From positions 4,650,001-4,714,000 of the forward strand of contig JAJFZO010000344.1 of the NCBI GenBank assembly GCA_021397835.1: DNA of 64,000 nt, read 5' to 3'. Each line of letters starts with the position of its first letter. Position 1 is the first letter of the stretch. The stretch is from Moringa oleifera (taxonomy: Eukaryota > Streptophyta > Magnoliopsida > Brassicales > Moringaceae). Position numbers and translations under genes: made by a program. Shown piece after piece: positions 1-11,700 of the stretch. A model generated the notes under the pieces. The model saw only the letters and a program-made list of their open reading frames with translations. It was not told the origin of the DNA and searched no databases.

Positions 1-3000
1 AGGTTCCAAGAATCTCTCTGAGTCTGAAAATGAATTTGTACAAGGCTCTGAATCAAGGGTTTTATGTAAAGGCGAAGAGTTTTCCGTAGATTCACCAAGA
101 AAGTTTAAGGGAGCTGTCATCTCATCCACTGCAAGTGGGATGACTGGTGAACTTGTTCGTAAAAAACCTGAAAGTGTGACTATTAAGCATGCTGCGTCTT
201 TCGAGGCTTTGCAGAAAGACTGTGGAGGTACATATGTTGCTGATACTTTTACTGATAAGCTTCAGAAGAACAACGAGGAGAAAAATTTGAGTTCCACTGA
301 AACTAAACAAAAAGTAGACAAGTTTGGAAGATTGCTCAGAAAAGGTGCAAGTGATAGTGACTCTGATGATTTGCAGTATGTTGGGAGGCATAGGACAAGA
401 GGCAGAAGTTGGAGTCGGAGCCAGAGCCGCAGCCGTAGCCGGTCACCTCCAGACAGGAGGAGGAGGAGGAGTCCAAGGAAGAGAAGGGAGAAGCGAAGCC
501 TATCTCGTAGGTATGCACCATATGTTGTATGTTTGAGAGAAATGCGCTGGCAGTTACTTGTTAGTTGCTGATCTACAATATTATGTCTTTAGCAACCTAT
601 TTCCCTGGAAATCTCTTAAATCTGCATTTATATTGTAATCCGAATTCTTGACATCTGTAGAAACTTAAATTTCTTTGTTATTGTTTTAGCTGGTCTCCAA
701 GGAATCGAAGAAGCCGGAGCAGGTCTCCTACTTATAGACGTGTGGCTGATTTTATTGGGCATAATACAAGACAGGACAAGGGTAGAAGTCCAGTCTGTTT
801 CGACTTCCTTCGAGGTAGATGCTACCGTGGAAGATCTTGTCGCTTCTTGCATCATGATTCTCACAAGGGTGACATATCAAGGCGCCATAGAAGCAGACAA
901 GGGTACCTGGAAGACCTTCCTAGTTCAAAGACTTCTATTATAAATAAAGAGATTAAACATATCGGACAGGCAGTACCAGATCACGAGCATGATTATGTCA
1001 AAAATACTGAAATGCTACTCTCTGAAGATACACCTGGTAGCAGCTTTCATGCCAGTGGAGGTGGGAACATTGATCAGAAAAAGGAAGATTCCTCTAGTGA
1101 TGCTCTGCGATCTGGTTTTGGCAGCAATGTTGCTCATTTAATTGATTCTAGGAGGGTCAGTTCTGAGAGTTATGGACAGACTGCTGCCAAAGCACAGACA
1201 CAAGTTGTTCAAGAAATGCCAAGAGGGCTCATCCCCATCAATGAGGATTATGAAGTAGCAGAAGACTTTCACAAGAAACCTATAGGTCCCAATGATGCTT
1301 CACAGATTGTGGTTTCTCCTTCAAAGAAATCTGGGAGTCAGCAGTCTCAATTCAGTCCTTCAGGTCCCGTGCCCCATAACAATGACGGCCTGCCCCAACA
1401 AACTGATAACTCTTCCATAGCTGATGCTTCACCAGATCGAACATCTAAAACTTTCCTCAATGAGCTTCCTGTGAGTAAAGCTTCTACAAATGCAACTCAG
1501 CTGACTCCTTCTCAGCTAAACTCACAGGGTGCAAGTGATCCACATAGGACACTTCCACCGAGTGATTACAAGTTGAATCCAAATTCTTTGCCTGAGGAAA
1601 GTTTTCCACCATACATGTTGCCGAACCAAAATTCCAATTTCTATGGACCTCCAGGTTCTTCTTGGACCACCTTGCCACCTCCACCACCATTGCCATCGCA
1701 TAATTTAACACCTGGTGTTTCTTCACAAATTCAGCATTGTCACTTACCTCCAAGGAATGATTTCGGTTCTCAGAGTAACTCGGGAGCCTATACAACTGAA
1801 TTGCCTGCTTATTCTCTCGGTGGCGGGTTGCAGCAGCAAGCTTATCCTCCAGTGAATGAACATCATCAACCTCTGTTGCATTCTGCTATGCCTATGTATA
1901 ACCCACTAAGCCAACAGTTTAAAGGCCACAGTCTTTTGAGAGAAGATTGCTTCAGACAGCCTCCAATGCAGGGATTTAGTGCTGCGAATTCACTCCCTAC
2001 AGGCAACAATTACCCTCAAACTGGATCCTTTTTGTATGAATTATCAGAGAACAAAATGCAACCTTTTTCTTGGGACAGTTTGCCTCCAGGTGAAATCTTG
2101 AAGTCATCTTCACAGATAAATCCTTACTTGCAGCAGCAACTGCCATCCTGCAGCATTCAGCACTCTGCTGCTGATAACCTTTACTGTCTTCCTGGGAACA
2201 GCAGATCTTCATCAAGATATCCACCAGATGTTCTTGACACAAATCAGCCATCGTGCATGCCCAATTTCAGGGAATCAAGAAGTTCAACTTGTTACAATTC
2301 TTATGCGTCTGCTTTTGAGGGGCCACTAAACTCCAAATTGAGCTCTGATAAATTCAGGACAGAAAATGATGCAACCAACAACTGTACTTCTTTCACTATG
2401 AACCATGCTCCAGCTGATGGTCGAGGTGTTAGCAGTGTTGGATTGAAACAGGGAACTTCATCACCAACTTCTACCAAAGCTGTTGGGCAGAATTTCCCTA
2501 GTTCAGCTGGTGACCAGTATGATCCACTTTTTGACAGCATTGAGCCATCTTCAAAATTATCCAAGAAATCTGATTATGTACGAAAGTGGGAACCTGCCAA
2601 CGATTCTGACATAATGTTGAGACTCAAACCGCTGGATATCGAAGAAAACAACCAGAGGGATGAGGTTGGAGCTGTTGATCCTGCTACATCTGTGGTCAAT
2701 GAGGAATGTGGTGAGACTGCTGATGCAGAAGTGGATGACAATAGAAGTCCCAGTGATCCTGCTGATATAGCAAATATGAACAGTGGTGAGTTTGAGATTG
2801 ACCAGATAAAGTCACCAGGGAAGAACACAAAGAGAAAGGAGTCCAGATCACTAAAACTTTTCAAGGTTGCCCTTGCAGAATTTGTAAAGGAAGTTTTGAA
2901 GCCATCATGGAGACAGGGCAATATGAGCAAGGAGGCATTTAAGACCATTGTTAAGAAGACTGTGGATAAAGTATCAGGAGCTATGAGGAGCCATCAGATA

Positions 3001-3699
3001 CCTAAGTCTCGGGCTAAGATTAATCAATACATTGATTCATCTCAAAGGAAACTAACAAAACTTGTCATGGTAAATCCTAACCTGGTCCCTCTTTTTTACA
3101 TATGGAATACAAACCTGAACTGGTGCAGAGTTGTTTTACATCCCTTGATTGGGGTTAGGCACAAATCATCCATGAAGTTGTCCATGAATTTGGTTTTATA
3201 TTACTTTTCGTTGATGGAAACATGCTGAGAATTGGATGCTTGGTTGCTGATTTTGTTTGGATACTCTCACACGTGGGCATAAGCACTGTGAAGAAAGGCC
3301 CAAAAAATTTGATGGTTCTTGCTCTTGAGATCTCTATTTTCGATGGTCTGACTCAAAAACTTATGTATACAAAAATGTATAAGGAAAAACAAAGGAAAGT
3401 AAAAGAAAGAGAAAACAAATATGTACATAATTGAATGCTTCACTTTTTGCCATGCCTGTCCTTTGGTTGAAGTAGATTTTGGTTTTTCTATAGAAGGTTC
3501 ATAGTTCTTTCACTGATTTAATATTTATTTTGCATATCATATTTTGGTGCAATCAGGTTTTAGTTATGTTTTAACTTGGAGTGGAAATTAGAAGTCACAA
3601 TTACAAAATTTTTACTGGATTTTAGTGATACTTCAATCATGTGTTAGATTGTACGCATATGTTCTGCAGGGCTATGTTGATAAATATGTCAAAGTATAA
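1..3699 (+). CDS. CCCH zinc-finger protein with SR-rich region, 3' part of gene
   Basis: Exons seen: 1-510 (open at the window edge), 690-3069 and 3670-3699; introns 511-689 and 3070-3669 are GT-AG and keep one frame. The reading frame is open from base 2. In order the protein shows an arginine/serine-rich stretch like that of splicing proteins (about 395-510 and 690-740), one CCCH finger with spacing C-x7-C-x5-C-x3-H (796-852), a long low-complexity Q/S/P-rich middle, and a conserved basic C-terminus beginning near 2840 (WRQGNMSKEAFKTIVKK) and ending GYVDKYVKV in a 30-base last exon. This layout resembles Arabidopsis C3H38/C3H55-type proteins, from memory. CCCH fingers usually bind RNA and SR domains contact splicing factors, so a nuclear RNA-processing role is inferred, not shown. 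If intron 2 were retained, translation would run on to 3228 with an unconserved tail. The start codon lies outside the window. Confidence 0.85.
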
Positions 3700-4090
3700 A
3701 AGTTGGCAGCAACTGTGATCGCAATCTTCAGCAGTGGAAGATTTTGTTTAGATCTGTGAGTTTGTTACCTATCCTTTGTACTATTTCTCATGCCATTGAA
3801 GCCATAAAACTGATTTTTTATTTTTATTTTTTAATTTTTGGTTGCAGGGATCTCAAGATGGTTGGAACTTTTTCTCCTTGTGTGGTAGAACTATGGTGTT
3901 TTTGTAAATTGCACCTGCTGGCACAAAGTAGATATTGTGGCATAAGAAGAAGATGAGACAGCAACAAGTTATTTCCATCCTCAGCATTGTTTTGAGGAAG
4001 CTTCAAAACATGTATGTAATGTGTTTTTTCGGATAAGAATACTGTCTTTCTTTTAATATAACTCATTGTTTCTATCAAATAAAATGTATA
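3700..4090 (+). other. 3' UTR of the CCCH gene with a probable UTR intron
   Basis: After the TAA at 3697-3699 there is a donor-like GTGAGT at 3756 and an acceptor TTGCAG ending at 3847, suggesting a 92-base intron inside the 3' UTR. AATAAA at 4078-4083 is a plausible poly(A) signal. The junction would sit 56 bases beyond the stop, near the usual threshold for nonsense-mediated decay. No transcript evidence was available. Confidence 0.45.
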
Positions 4091-4494
4091 CTCCGTTGTA
4101 GTTAATATGGAGTTTGTTTTGTAGTTGTTGCTGTATGAATACTTAATTCTTTTAAATTTACCACATGATATAATCTATTTGTGAAACATGCATATATTAA
4201 AGAACAAAATGTAGAGAAACAACTGTTATTCTACTTTGGTTTCCTTTGTGCTTTAGCATTTCTCCCTTGAAGTGTCATTCCAGCCATTTTCTATATTCAT
4301 GTTTTTCTTTAACTGTGAATACATATATAAAAGAAAAATTCCTAGCAATGGTGTTCTTAACTTAAGTTTATGTTTGTCCCAGAAACAGGAAGGAGGGAAA
4401 TTAATGTTTGTTAATGTTAAATGCATCAAGCTATAAAATATGAGGTACTTCTGTAGCTAAGGTTGTTGAAAATGGGGGCATTTGGCTTTAGCAC
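4091..4494. other. gene-free spacer before the copia element
   Basis: AT-rich sequence between the CCCH gene's poly(A) signal and the left LTR. No coding potential or repeat was recognised. Its last five bases (AGCAC) are the probable target-site copy for the adjacent retrotransposon. Confidence 0.5.
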
Positions 4495-4786
4495 TCTCAA
4501 AGAATTAAGAGACTATTGAGTGAATTTTCTGCTATGTTTATTATGTCCATGGTGTTAGCTATATATACTAACTTTAGTTAATAGAAAAAGGGAAGGATCC
4601 CATGATTTATGAGATTTTCTAACAAAATGATTCTATCATTTATCCAAACAGAATGATCCCATTAGGATATCCTAACAAAATGATAATGATCGCATGATTT
4701 ATGGGATATCTTAATAAAATAAAAAACTAATTATCAAACCTAATTTTAGGGATAAAAAGCAACATAAATAATCACGTTTTTTCACA
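4495..4786 (-). repeat. copia 3' LTR
   Basis: About 292 bases matching 8453-8734 with many substitutions and small indels. Shared landmarks are AATTAAGAGACTATT near the left end and AAAAAGCAACATAAATAATC near the right end. It ends in CACA; the left terminus reads TCTC where the other copy has TGTC, presumably a point mutation of the terminal TG. The bases just right of it, read on the minus strand, give a degenerate polypurine tract (ACTTGAAGTAG). Confidence 0.85.
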
Positions 4787-5039
4787 CTACTTCAAGTTGG
4801 AGAATAAGTGTTTTCATTCCTAGCTTAGATATAATACTCTGAAACACTAAAGGACTTAATCTTTTAGTTAGTATTTCTGCAAGTTGACCATGTGTGGACA
4901 CGTAAGGAGTACAAATCAACTCGTTTTTCAATTTCTCCTTAATCGAATGCCTGTCAATTTCGATGTGTTTTGTTCGATCGTGTTGTACCAGGTTGTGAGC
5001 TATACTAATAGCAGACTTATTATCACAATAAAGTCTCAT
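4782..5039 (-). pseudogene. copia RNase H relic
   Basis: The minus-strand frame contains YCDNKSAISIAHN, the HDRTKHIEIDRH block and a LTKRLSP end, the usual C-terminus of copia RNase H. It ends next to the 3' LTR as expected. The upstream join to the reverse transcriptase is broken by frameshifts. Confidence 0.85.
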
Positions 5040-5328
5040 TGGACCATCCTACTATATTTTGTTTTTTACCCCTCCATGGCACAAGATTACCACCAAGAAA
5101 GGATCACAAGATTACTACTGATCCAGCATAATCAACGTCTATAGATGCTTCAAGTACCAAACCTCTATTTCTTTTGAACAAAATACCATTTCCTGGTGTC
5201 CCTTTGAGATATTATAATACTTGATGAGCTGCTTTGAGATGAAGGCTATGCATGAATTAGCTAATCACACTTAATACTTATGCTATATCTGGTTGTGTGT
5301 GAGACAGATAAATGAGTCTTTCTATCAG

Positions 5329-6262
5329 TCATTGATACATTTCCCTATCTATTGCTGTGTCTTCCTCTGCCTTTCCAAGTCTAAGATTTGGGTTTGTTGG
5401 AGTACTTGCTGGTTTACATGTTGTTTTGCTTGTCATCTTAAGAAGATATATGACATACTTTTGTTGAAAGAAAAAACGCCTTTTTTTAGAGTGAGCTACC
5501 TCAATCCCAGGAAAATATTTCAGCATTTCTAATGCTTTGATTTCAAACTCCTTAGCCAAACGTTGACTTAAATGTTATCTTTCTTTGTTATCATTTTCAG
5601 TCACTATTATGTCATCAACATATGCCAAGAGTGATGTGACTTCCCTTGACAATGAATGTTTAGTGAATAACGTGTGATCCCCTTGACTTTGTCTATAACC
5701 CATAGCAATCATCGCTCTTGCAAACTTGCCAAACCATGCTCGTGGTGATTGTTTAAGTCTATACAAAGCTTTCTTCAACTTATACACAGTATGAACATCC
5801 AAGTTTTTCCCATAACCTAGTGGGACTTCCTTATAAATTTCTTCTTCAAGTTCTCCAGGCAAGAATGCATTCTTAACATCAAACTATTGCAACTCCTAAC
5901 CATAATTAGCTATTAATGACAACAAGATTCTAATAGTATTCATTTTTGCAACTAGAGCAAAAGTTTGTAAGTGGTCAATGCCATAGGTTTGAGTATAGCC
6001 CTTGGCTACTAGTCTTGTCTTATATTAATCTATCCGCTCTGTATTTCAATGTGTAAACCCATTTACACTCAATAGGCTTCTTTCGTATTGGCAACTTTAT
6101 CGACTCTCGAGTTTTGTTCTTCTCTAATACCTCCATTTCTACATTTATAGCTTGCTTCTGTTTGTCATTGGACAAAGCCTCAGATAAGGTGGTAGGGATG
6201 GCATTGGTGTTTAGGCTAACAAGGAAGGCTTTGTGGGATGGTGAAAAATGTTTGAAAGACAT
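5329..6262 (-). pseudogene. copia reverse transcriptase relic
   Basis: Three broken minus-strand frames (6262-6020, 5862-5575, 5559-5329) together cover the copia RT. Visible blocks are KWVYTLKYRADR at the N-terminal side, KLKKALYRLKQSPRAWF, the catalytic LLAYVDDIIV with both aspartates still present, and LKYFPGIEVAHS. Frame breaks between the pieces make it non-functional. Confidence 0.88.
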
Positions 6263-6369
6263 GAAGTGTGCAAGAGGATATAAAGGTCGGTTAGTGCACC
6301 CTTTAGCCCTTTTCTAAGGGCAATAGAAAGGTCCTCGTTACTATTGTTTACATGAGATTAAGTTTCAGC

Positions 6370-6726
6370 TTATAATGAAGGATTGGAAATTGTTACCTCA
6401 TTCTTAGGAACCAGATTAGACTCTTGAACATGCACAGCTTCAGGGTCAATCATCTTCTTAAATATCACATTTTTCATAGTAGGGTTAGGGTATTTTAAGA
6501 TTTCGAGCACAGATTTAGATACGGGCTTTGGCATTAACTCAGATATCGATTTAGGTATCAACTCAAACGTAGACATATGATTTGGTATAGTGGAACAAGG
6601 TTTAGACATTGGAAGTAATGACAGATCAAGTAAGAAATCACCACCTTTGCCTTTGAGTGTTGAATTCTCCTTCTGATAGTAAGGTGTGGTGAAGTAAGGT
6701 ACTTGTTCATGGAACGTAACATCCAT
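6370..6726 (-). pseudogene. copia spacer between integrase and RT
   Basis: Minus-strand frame in the position of the variable linker that follows the integrase core in copia polyproteins. It begins near VTFHEQVPYF, a phrase common after the integrase in this family. No catalytic motif is expected or seen. Confidence 0.55.
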
Positions 6727-6926
6727 TGAGACATGAAACTTCTTTGATGGAAAATGATAACACTTACGCCTTTTTTATGTTGAAGAACCCACAAATGCAC
6801 ATTTTAATGCCCTTGGATCTAACTTTCCCCTATTTCGACTATGAACATGGACAAATGACACATCCAAATATTCTAGGGACAAGATTATTTGTAATGTGTA
6901 TGTTTGGATAGAATGTTGAAAATGTG

Positions 6927-7532
6927 TCAATTGGACTCTTGAATCCTACGACTATGGAAGGGAAACGATTTATAAGATGAGTAGCTGTAAGAACAACTTC
7001 TCCCTAAAAGGATTTTAGGCACCTTTTTTAGAAATAGGAATGCTCGGGTTGACTCAAGGAGATGATCATTTTTTCTTTTTGCTACCCCATTTTGTTGAGG
7101 TGTATCGATACAAGATGACTCGTGTACTATACCTTCTTTTTGAAAGTAAGGAGTTAGAATATGATTGAAATAATCTCTGGCATTATCTAACCTAAACCTT
7201 TTGATATTGACCCCAAATTGATTCTTAATCATAGAACAAAATTTTGGGAAGACATTATTATCATCTTTGTGTTTAATTAGAAAAAACTCGAGTGCAATCA
7301 TCAATAAAAGACACAAACCATCTTGTCTCGGAAACACTAGGAATAGTAAAAGGACCCCAAGTATCACTGTGAATGAGATAAAAAGGAAAAGAACTTCTTT
7401 TATTGCTAACTGGAAAAGGTACGCATTTGTGTTTAGCAAATTCACACACTTCACAATGGAAGTCCTCAACATTTGGACCATGAAATAAAGATGGAAATCA
7501 AATCCTAGTAACCTTAAATGATGGATGTCCAA
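6927..7532 (-). pseudogene. copia integrase relic
   Basis: The minus-strand frame shows FGVNIKRFRLDNARDYFN followed by HESSCIDTPQQNGVAKRKN, which is the second half of the D,D-35-E integrase core. The usual GVAERKN reads GVAKRKN here, so the catalytic glutamate appears to be lysine. The upstream zinc-binding part is in other frames or lost. Confidence 0.85.
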
Positions 7533-7732
7533 GTCGGCGATGATGAAGCCAAGTCTTATCTATATTGGATGAACAAAATTGAAACAAAAGAAGAAGGACA
7601 TTTACCCTTGGTAATGCTTGATTGACTTGGTGTTTCAAGGTGGTGGAGCCCATCACGTTCTTTAGCATGTCCAATCATCTTCCTGGAATTTTTGTTGTGA
7701 AATACACAATAACTATAATGAAAAAATACATT

Positions 7733-8239
7733 TCAACATAAATCTTGAGTAAGCTTTTGGATAGAGATAAGGTTCATCAACAATTTAGGGGCATGGAGGA
7801 CATTTTTTAAGGTCAATGATGGATCTATTTTTGCTTCTCCTTTACCTGCTACAGTAGTTAAAGAACTATCAGCTGTGAATATTTTTCTACTAGTTGGACA
7901 TGGGGAGTATGTGAAAAAAATGTTTGGTGAGTGGGTCATGTGGTGGGTGGCTCTTGATTCTATGATCCAGGAGTTGGTATAAGTTGTGCCTGAGACATTT
8001 AATCCAAGAGAGGATGAAAACTGACCTGAATATGCTATTGAACAAGTATTTGATGTTTTGTCAAAATTGTCAATGAGAGATCTTACCATCTCAATTTCTT
8101 CTTGGTTAAGACCACTTGACTCGATTGGTGTTGTTTCATTCTGTTTTATTGCTACAATATGTGCCTGGCCATTGTTCTTTTGGGTTCGGACATTCTCTTC
8201 CAGTTGTGTTGTAGTGATCGTCTCTATAACTTCCAACAT
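7733..8239 (-). pseudogene. copia aspartic protease relic
   Basis: The minus-strand frame contains SWIIESRATHHMT where active copia proteases have DSGATHHMT; both the catalytic Asp and the following Gly are changed. Downstream KNVLHAPKLLMNLISIQKL matches the usual segment between protease and integrase. It starts about 210 bases from the 5' LTR, leaving no room for a normal gag. Confidence 0.85.
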
Positions 8240-8294
8240 CCTTCACGAGAAAGGAAAGCAAAAATGGTCTCTAGGCAATTAAGACAGAAATACC

Positions 8295-8402
8295 AGCAAT
8301 GGAGGTTGGTGGAAATACTGGCAGAAATATTGGCAGAAAGGGTGGCAGAAACAGTTGGCAGAAAATTTGGTAGAAAAGCAGCAATGAAGCTGGCAGAAAG
8401 GC
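8295..8402. repeat. imperfect GGCAGAAA repeat in the place of gag
   Basis: A run of imperfect 10-16 base units built around TGGCAGAAA lies between the 5' LTR and the protease relic, for example at 8328, 8343, 8355 and 8391. It resembles replication-slippage expansion inside a collapsed gag region. Confidence 0.6.
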
Positions 8403-8452
8403 TGAGCAATCACAACCAAAATAATATTACCAGAAAATTCAAGTCTTTACCA

Positions 8453-8734
8453 TGTCAAAAAATTAAGAGACTATTAAGTGAATTTTCTACTACGTTTATT
8501 ATGTCCATGGTGTTAGTTATATATACTAACTTTAGCTAACAGAAAATGGGAATGATCCCATGATTTATGGGATATATGATTCTATCATTTATCCTGACAG
8601 AATGATCCCATGAGAATGTCCTAACAAAATGATACTAGTCTCATAATTTATGGGATATCTTAACAAAATAAGAAACAAATTATCAACCTAATTTTGGGGA
8701 TAAAAAGCAACATAAATAATCACATTTTCCCACA
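8453..8734 (-). repeat. copia 5' LTR
   Basis: About 282 bases, beginning TG and ending CA on the plus strand. Next to its inner end, read on the minus strand, the sequence TGGTAAAGAC resembles the start of the initiator-Met tRNA primer site (TGGTATCAGAGC), so a degenerate primer-binding site is possible but unproven. Confidence 0.85.
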
Positions 8735-11700
8735 AGTACATTAAGGTCCACAGGTATGCTATTCAAGGTAATGGATGTGTAATGTTCATAAACATGAAAC
8801 AGTGGTAAGATAGTAATTAGGCTTGATTTTATTAAGATATCTTGGGCTTAATATGAACAATTGCTCAATTGACTCTGAACATAAGATAGTGGGAGAAAGT
8901 ATCCTGTCTATATTGTTAAAAGGAAATTAACCTCAACATGTTAGGAAATTAACCTTTTGTACATGGGTTGCATCCCCTTGGTGCTACTGTATATAATAAT
9001 ACTCCCTATGTTTCTGCTAAAAAAAAAAAAAGGCAAAAGGAATTGCACTTCACAAGATTTAGGTAAGATATATGTACAGGAGCATTGTATATTATGTCGA
9101 ATCAAATGATATAGAAAGCTGAAAGAAACTGAGTAAGGATCTTTTGATGATAACAAAACAAGAAAAAAAAATTATGATTTTATGGTTGTTTAAATCTACC
9201 TTTTTAATTTTGTGAATCCTTTTGATCTTTACAAGTGCCTGGAAAACGGGAGCTAGATAAGATTCTATTGAATACAGTTCTAGTAAAGTCAGATTCTGAT
9301 ATATGGTAGGGTTACAAGACATTTGAGATTTTACAATTGATATTGGAGTGGAACACCAAAGTTGTGATAGGACTCATATCCTATGATTAGAAGTTTCTAG
9401 TAAAATTCTGGGTAGAAGCCTAGCTCTATGAGTGTTATTGGGGCAGTTAGACGGTGATGTTTTTGAAATTTCCTTATACATCCCTCTGTATTAGAAAAAT
9501 GTTGTATGCTAACAAGACACATAAGATTCTATAATTGGTATTGGGAGGGCAGCAAGAAGATTGTGATAGAACCCATATCCTAGAAGCTGGAGAGTCCCAG
9601 TAAATTCTAGGTTGATGCCTGGCTCTATGAGCATTAAAGTTGGAGCAACAAGATGGTAATGGGTCTTGCAAGTTTCTATAGATATATATATATATAAGAA
9701 AAATGTGGAGACTTAACTGTTCTGGTTGGGTCGAATTTCATCAAGAAATTTCTTGTAGACTCCATCACTCATGCTATTGAAAAAGATGTGAAGGGGTTCC
9801 TTGGAAGCATCCTTGGCTTGATGCATTCTTATGTCTTTCTATCCAACATTCTTTTGAGTCGTAGGAAATATTATTGAAGATAAATGCAGCACTTATTAAT
9901 TTTTTTTTAAATAAATCTTGCTTTTTCGTATTCTTTACACTAATAGAACTTCTTTTGAATGTCTCCGTGTCATGGAGAACTGAAAATGGAAGGAGGAGAA
10001 TCAAGAGTGGTGCTCCATAGTTTGATAGGTCCTACGAAGAAAAAACTCGTTTTGTAGTGATGAGGAATATTTATAGAATGAGTTGTATGTGTGATCACGT
10101 AACATGTGTAATGGGGTGCCAATTATTGGAAGGACAATTGTTTTATTTGGAATAGTTTGTGGCCTAAAATTACAGTTAGGATTTGTAGAGTTGGAAAACT
10201 ATTGAGGATTCGTCTGATAGTTGCAAGATCAAGAATAAAGTCAAGCTACTAGCCTAATACTGGTAACATTCTAGCAATCACACTAGTAAGGAAGCATCAA
10301 AACTTTTGAGTGTTTGTAACACACGAACTCAAGGAAGATGCTTCATTCACTACTTTGAACGAAGCTCAACTCAAAAAAAGTAATAGGGTATGCTACTAAC
10401 AGGACCAAATGAGAACTAATGCTCCCCTTAGAAACAAACTAATATTGGCCATATGATACGTTTACTTCATTAGAAGCTAAAGGAATATAAATGAGCATAC
10501 TCATTGGATCCGTACTTTGCTGCTGTGAACATATTCTCAGATTACCATGCTTGCTGCTGTGAGCCTGTAGATAGGTCTGGAACAGTTCTGCTAAGATTAT
10601 CAGAGCTGGACTGCCAACAAAACTAGCATTACCATTTAGTTTGCCTTTCATGCGGAGCTGGGGTCACAATCCTCCCACGGAATGAAAGCTTGAGGCTTAT
10701 AAATCAACCTTTTCTTGTTTCCTCTATAAATGTTAAGTCGTTGATTTTACATGTATATCATTTTGCTTGCTCCCTTTTTTTTTTTGGGTTTTGGGGAAGG
10801 GGTTGTTCATGCATAGTATATCATGCGTCTATAATCTTATTGATTTTGTCTCATTGAGGAGATATTGAGATGTATAGCTGATATTTCCTCAATGGAAAGA
10901 CTTAGAATGTTAGCCTTGTCTGATTTAGATGTCAAGCCAGGGTTAAGTTGTTCATCTTTCAGGAAAATTTTTGGTTGAAGATTGACGTAACTCTTATATA
11001 AGTTGTCGGCTACCAATCTGATAACATTTCAGAAGCCTTATTTGGCCTAGTTGCTGCATTTGGATGATGTTTATTTGACAGTGACCCTTGTATAACCATC
11101 ATAAGTTCCTTGACTGTGTAGATTTTATTTTGCCCCTGAGATAACTCCTTTATTGAACCTTATGGAGAGCTCAACAAGTGTGATGCAGGTCAACTCCAGA
11201 ATATGACCTCAGGACCTGGATCTCATTGTTAAATTAGAAATTGAGATTGTAATCTGCTAGTGGGATGACCCTTTGTTGAAACTTATGAAGAGTTCATGAA
11301 TCAAGGCCGTGATCCATTGTAGTTCTACCTCAGTCAGTGGACACCATTCTGAACTTGAAGGAGACAAGAACGCAAGCTAGAAAGAATTTGGATGCTTGAA
11401 GGACTTTCTGCTCATCAATGCTGGGGAACTGATGGTGTGAGACAGTGCTAGAGTTGATGCATGTAACATTCCGACTTTTTCCTAATGCCAAGCTAAATGC
11501 TCCCACATCATGCATGAGTTTGATGCTTCTGTCACTGTCCACCTATTTGGCAGAGTCTTTGGTTCGGGGCACTGAGGAACTCGGTTTGCATGATATTGTG
11601 CAGATTAATGGTTATGAATGGAAGATCAGATGGTAGAAGAAGGAATGATGTGTATGGAAACAGATGGACAGTTTTGGCGGATCAAGAGCAGAGCTAATTG

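Larger units (their letters stand above)
4495..8734 (-). mobile_element. decayed Ty1/copia LTR retrotransposon
   Basis: Two similar direct repeats (4495-4786 and 8453-8734) bracket coding relics that read on the minus strand in the order protease, integrase, reverse transcriptase, RNase H; this order defines Ty1/copia. The flanks AGCAC (4490-4494) and AGTAC (8735-8739) differ at one base and are a probable target-site duplication, so the element looks whole at its ends. Total length is about 4.24 kb, short for a full copia element; almost nothing recognisable as gag lies between the 5' LTR and protease. All coding relics are broken by stops or frameshifts, so it cannot move by itself. The right LTR is the 5' LTR. 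Confidence 0.9.
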
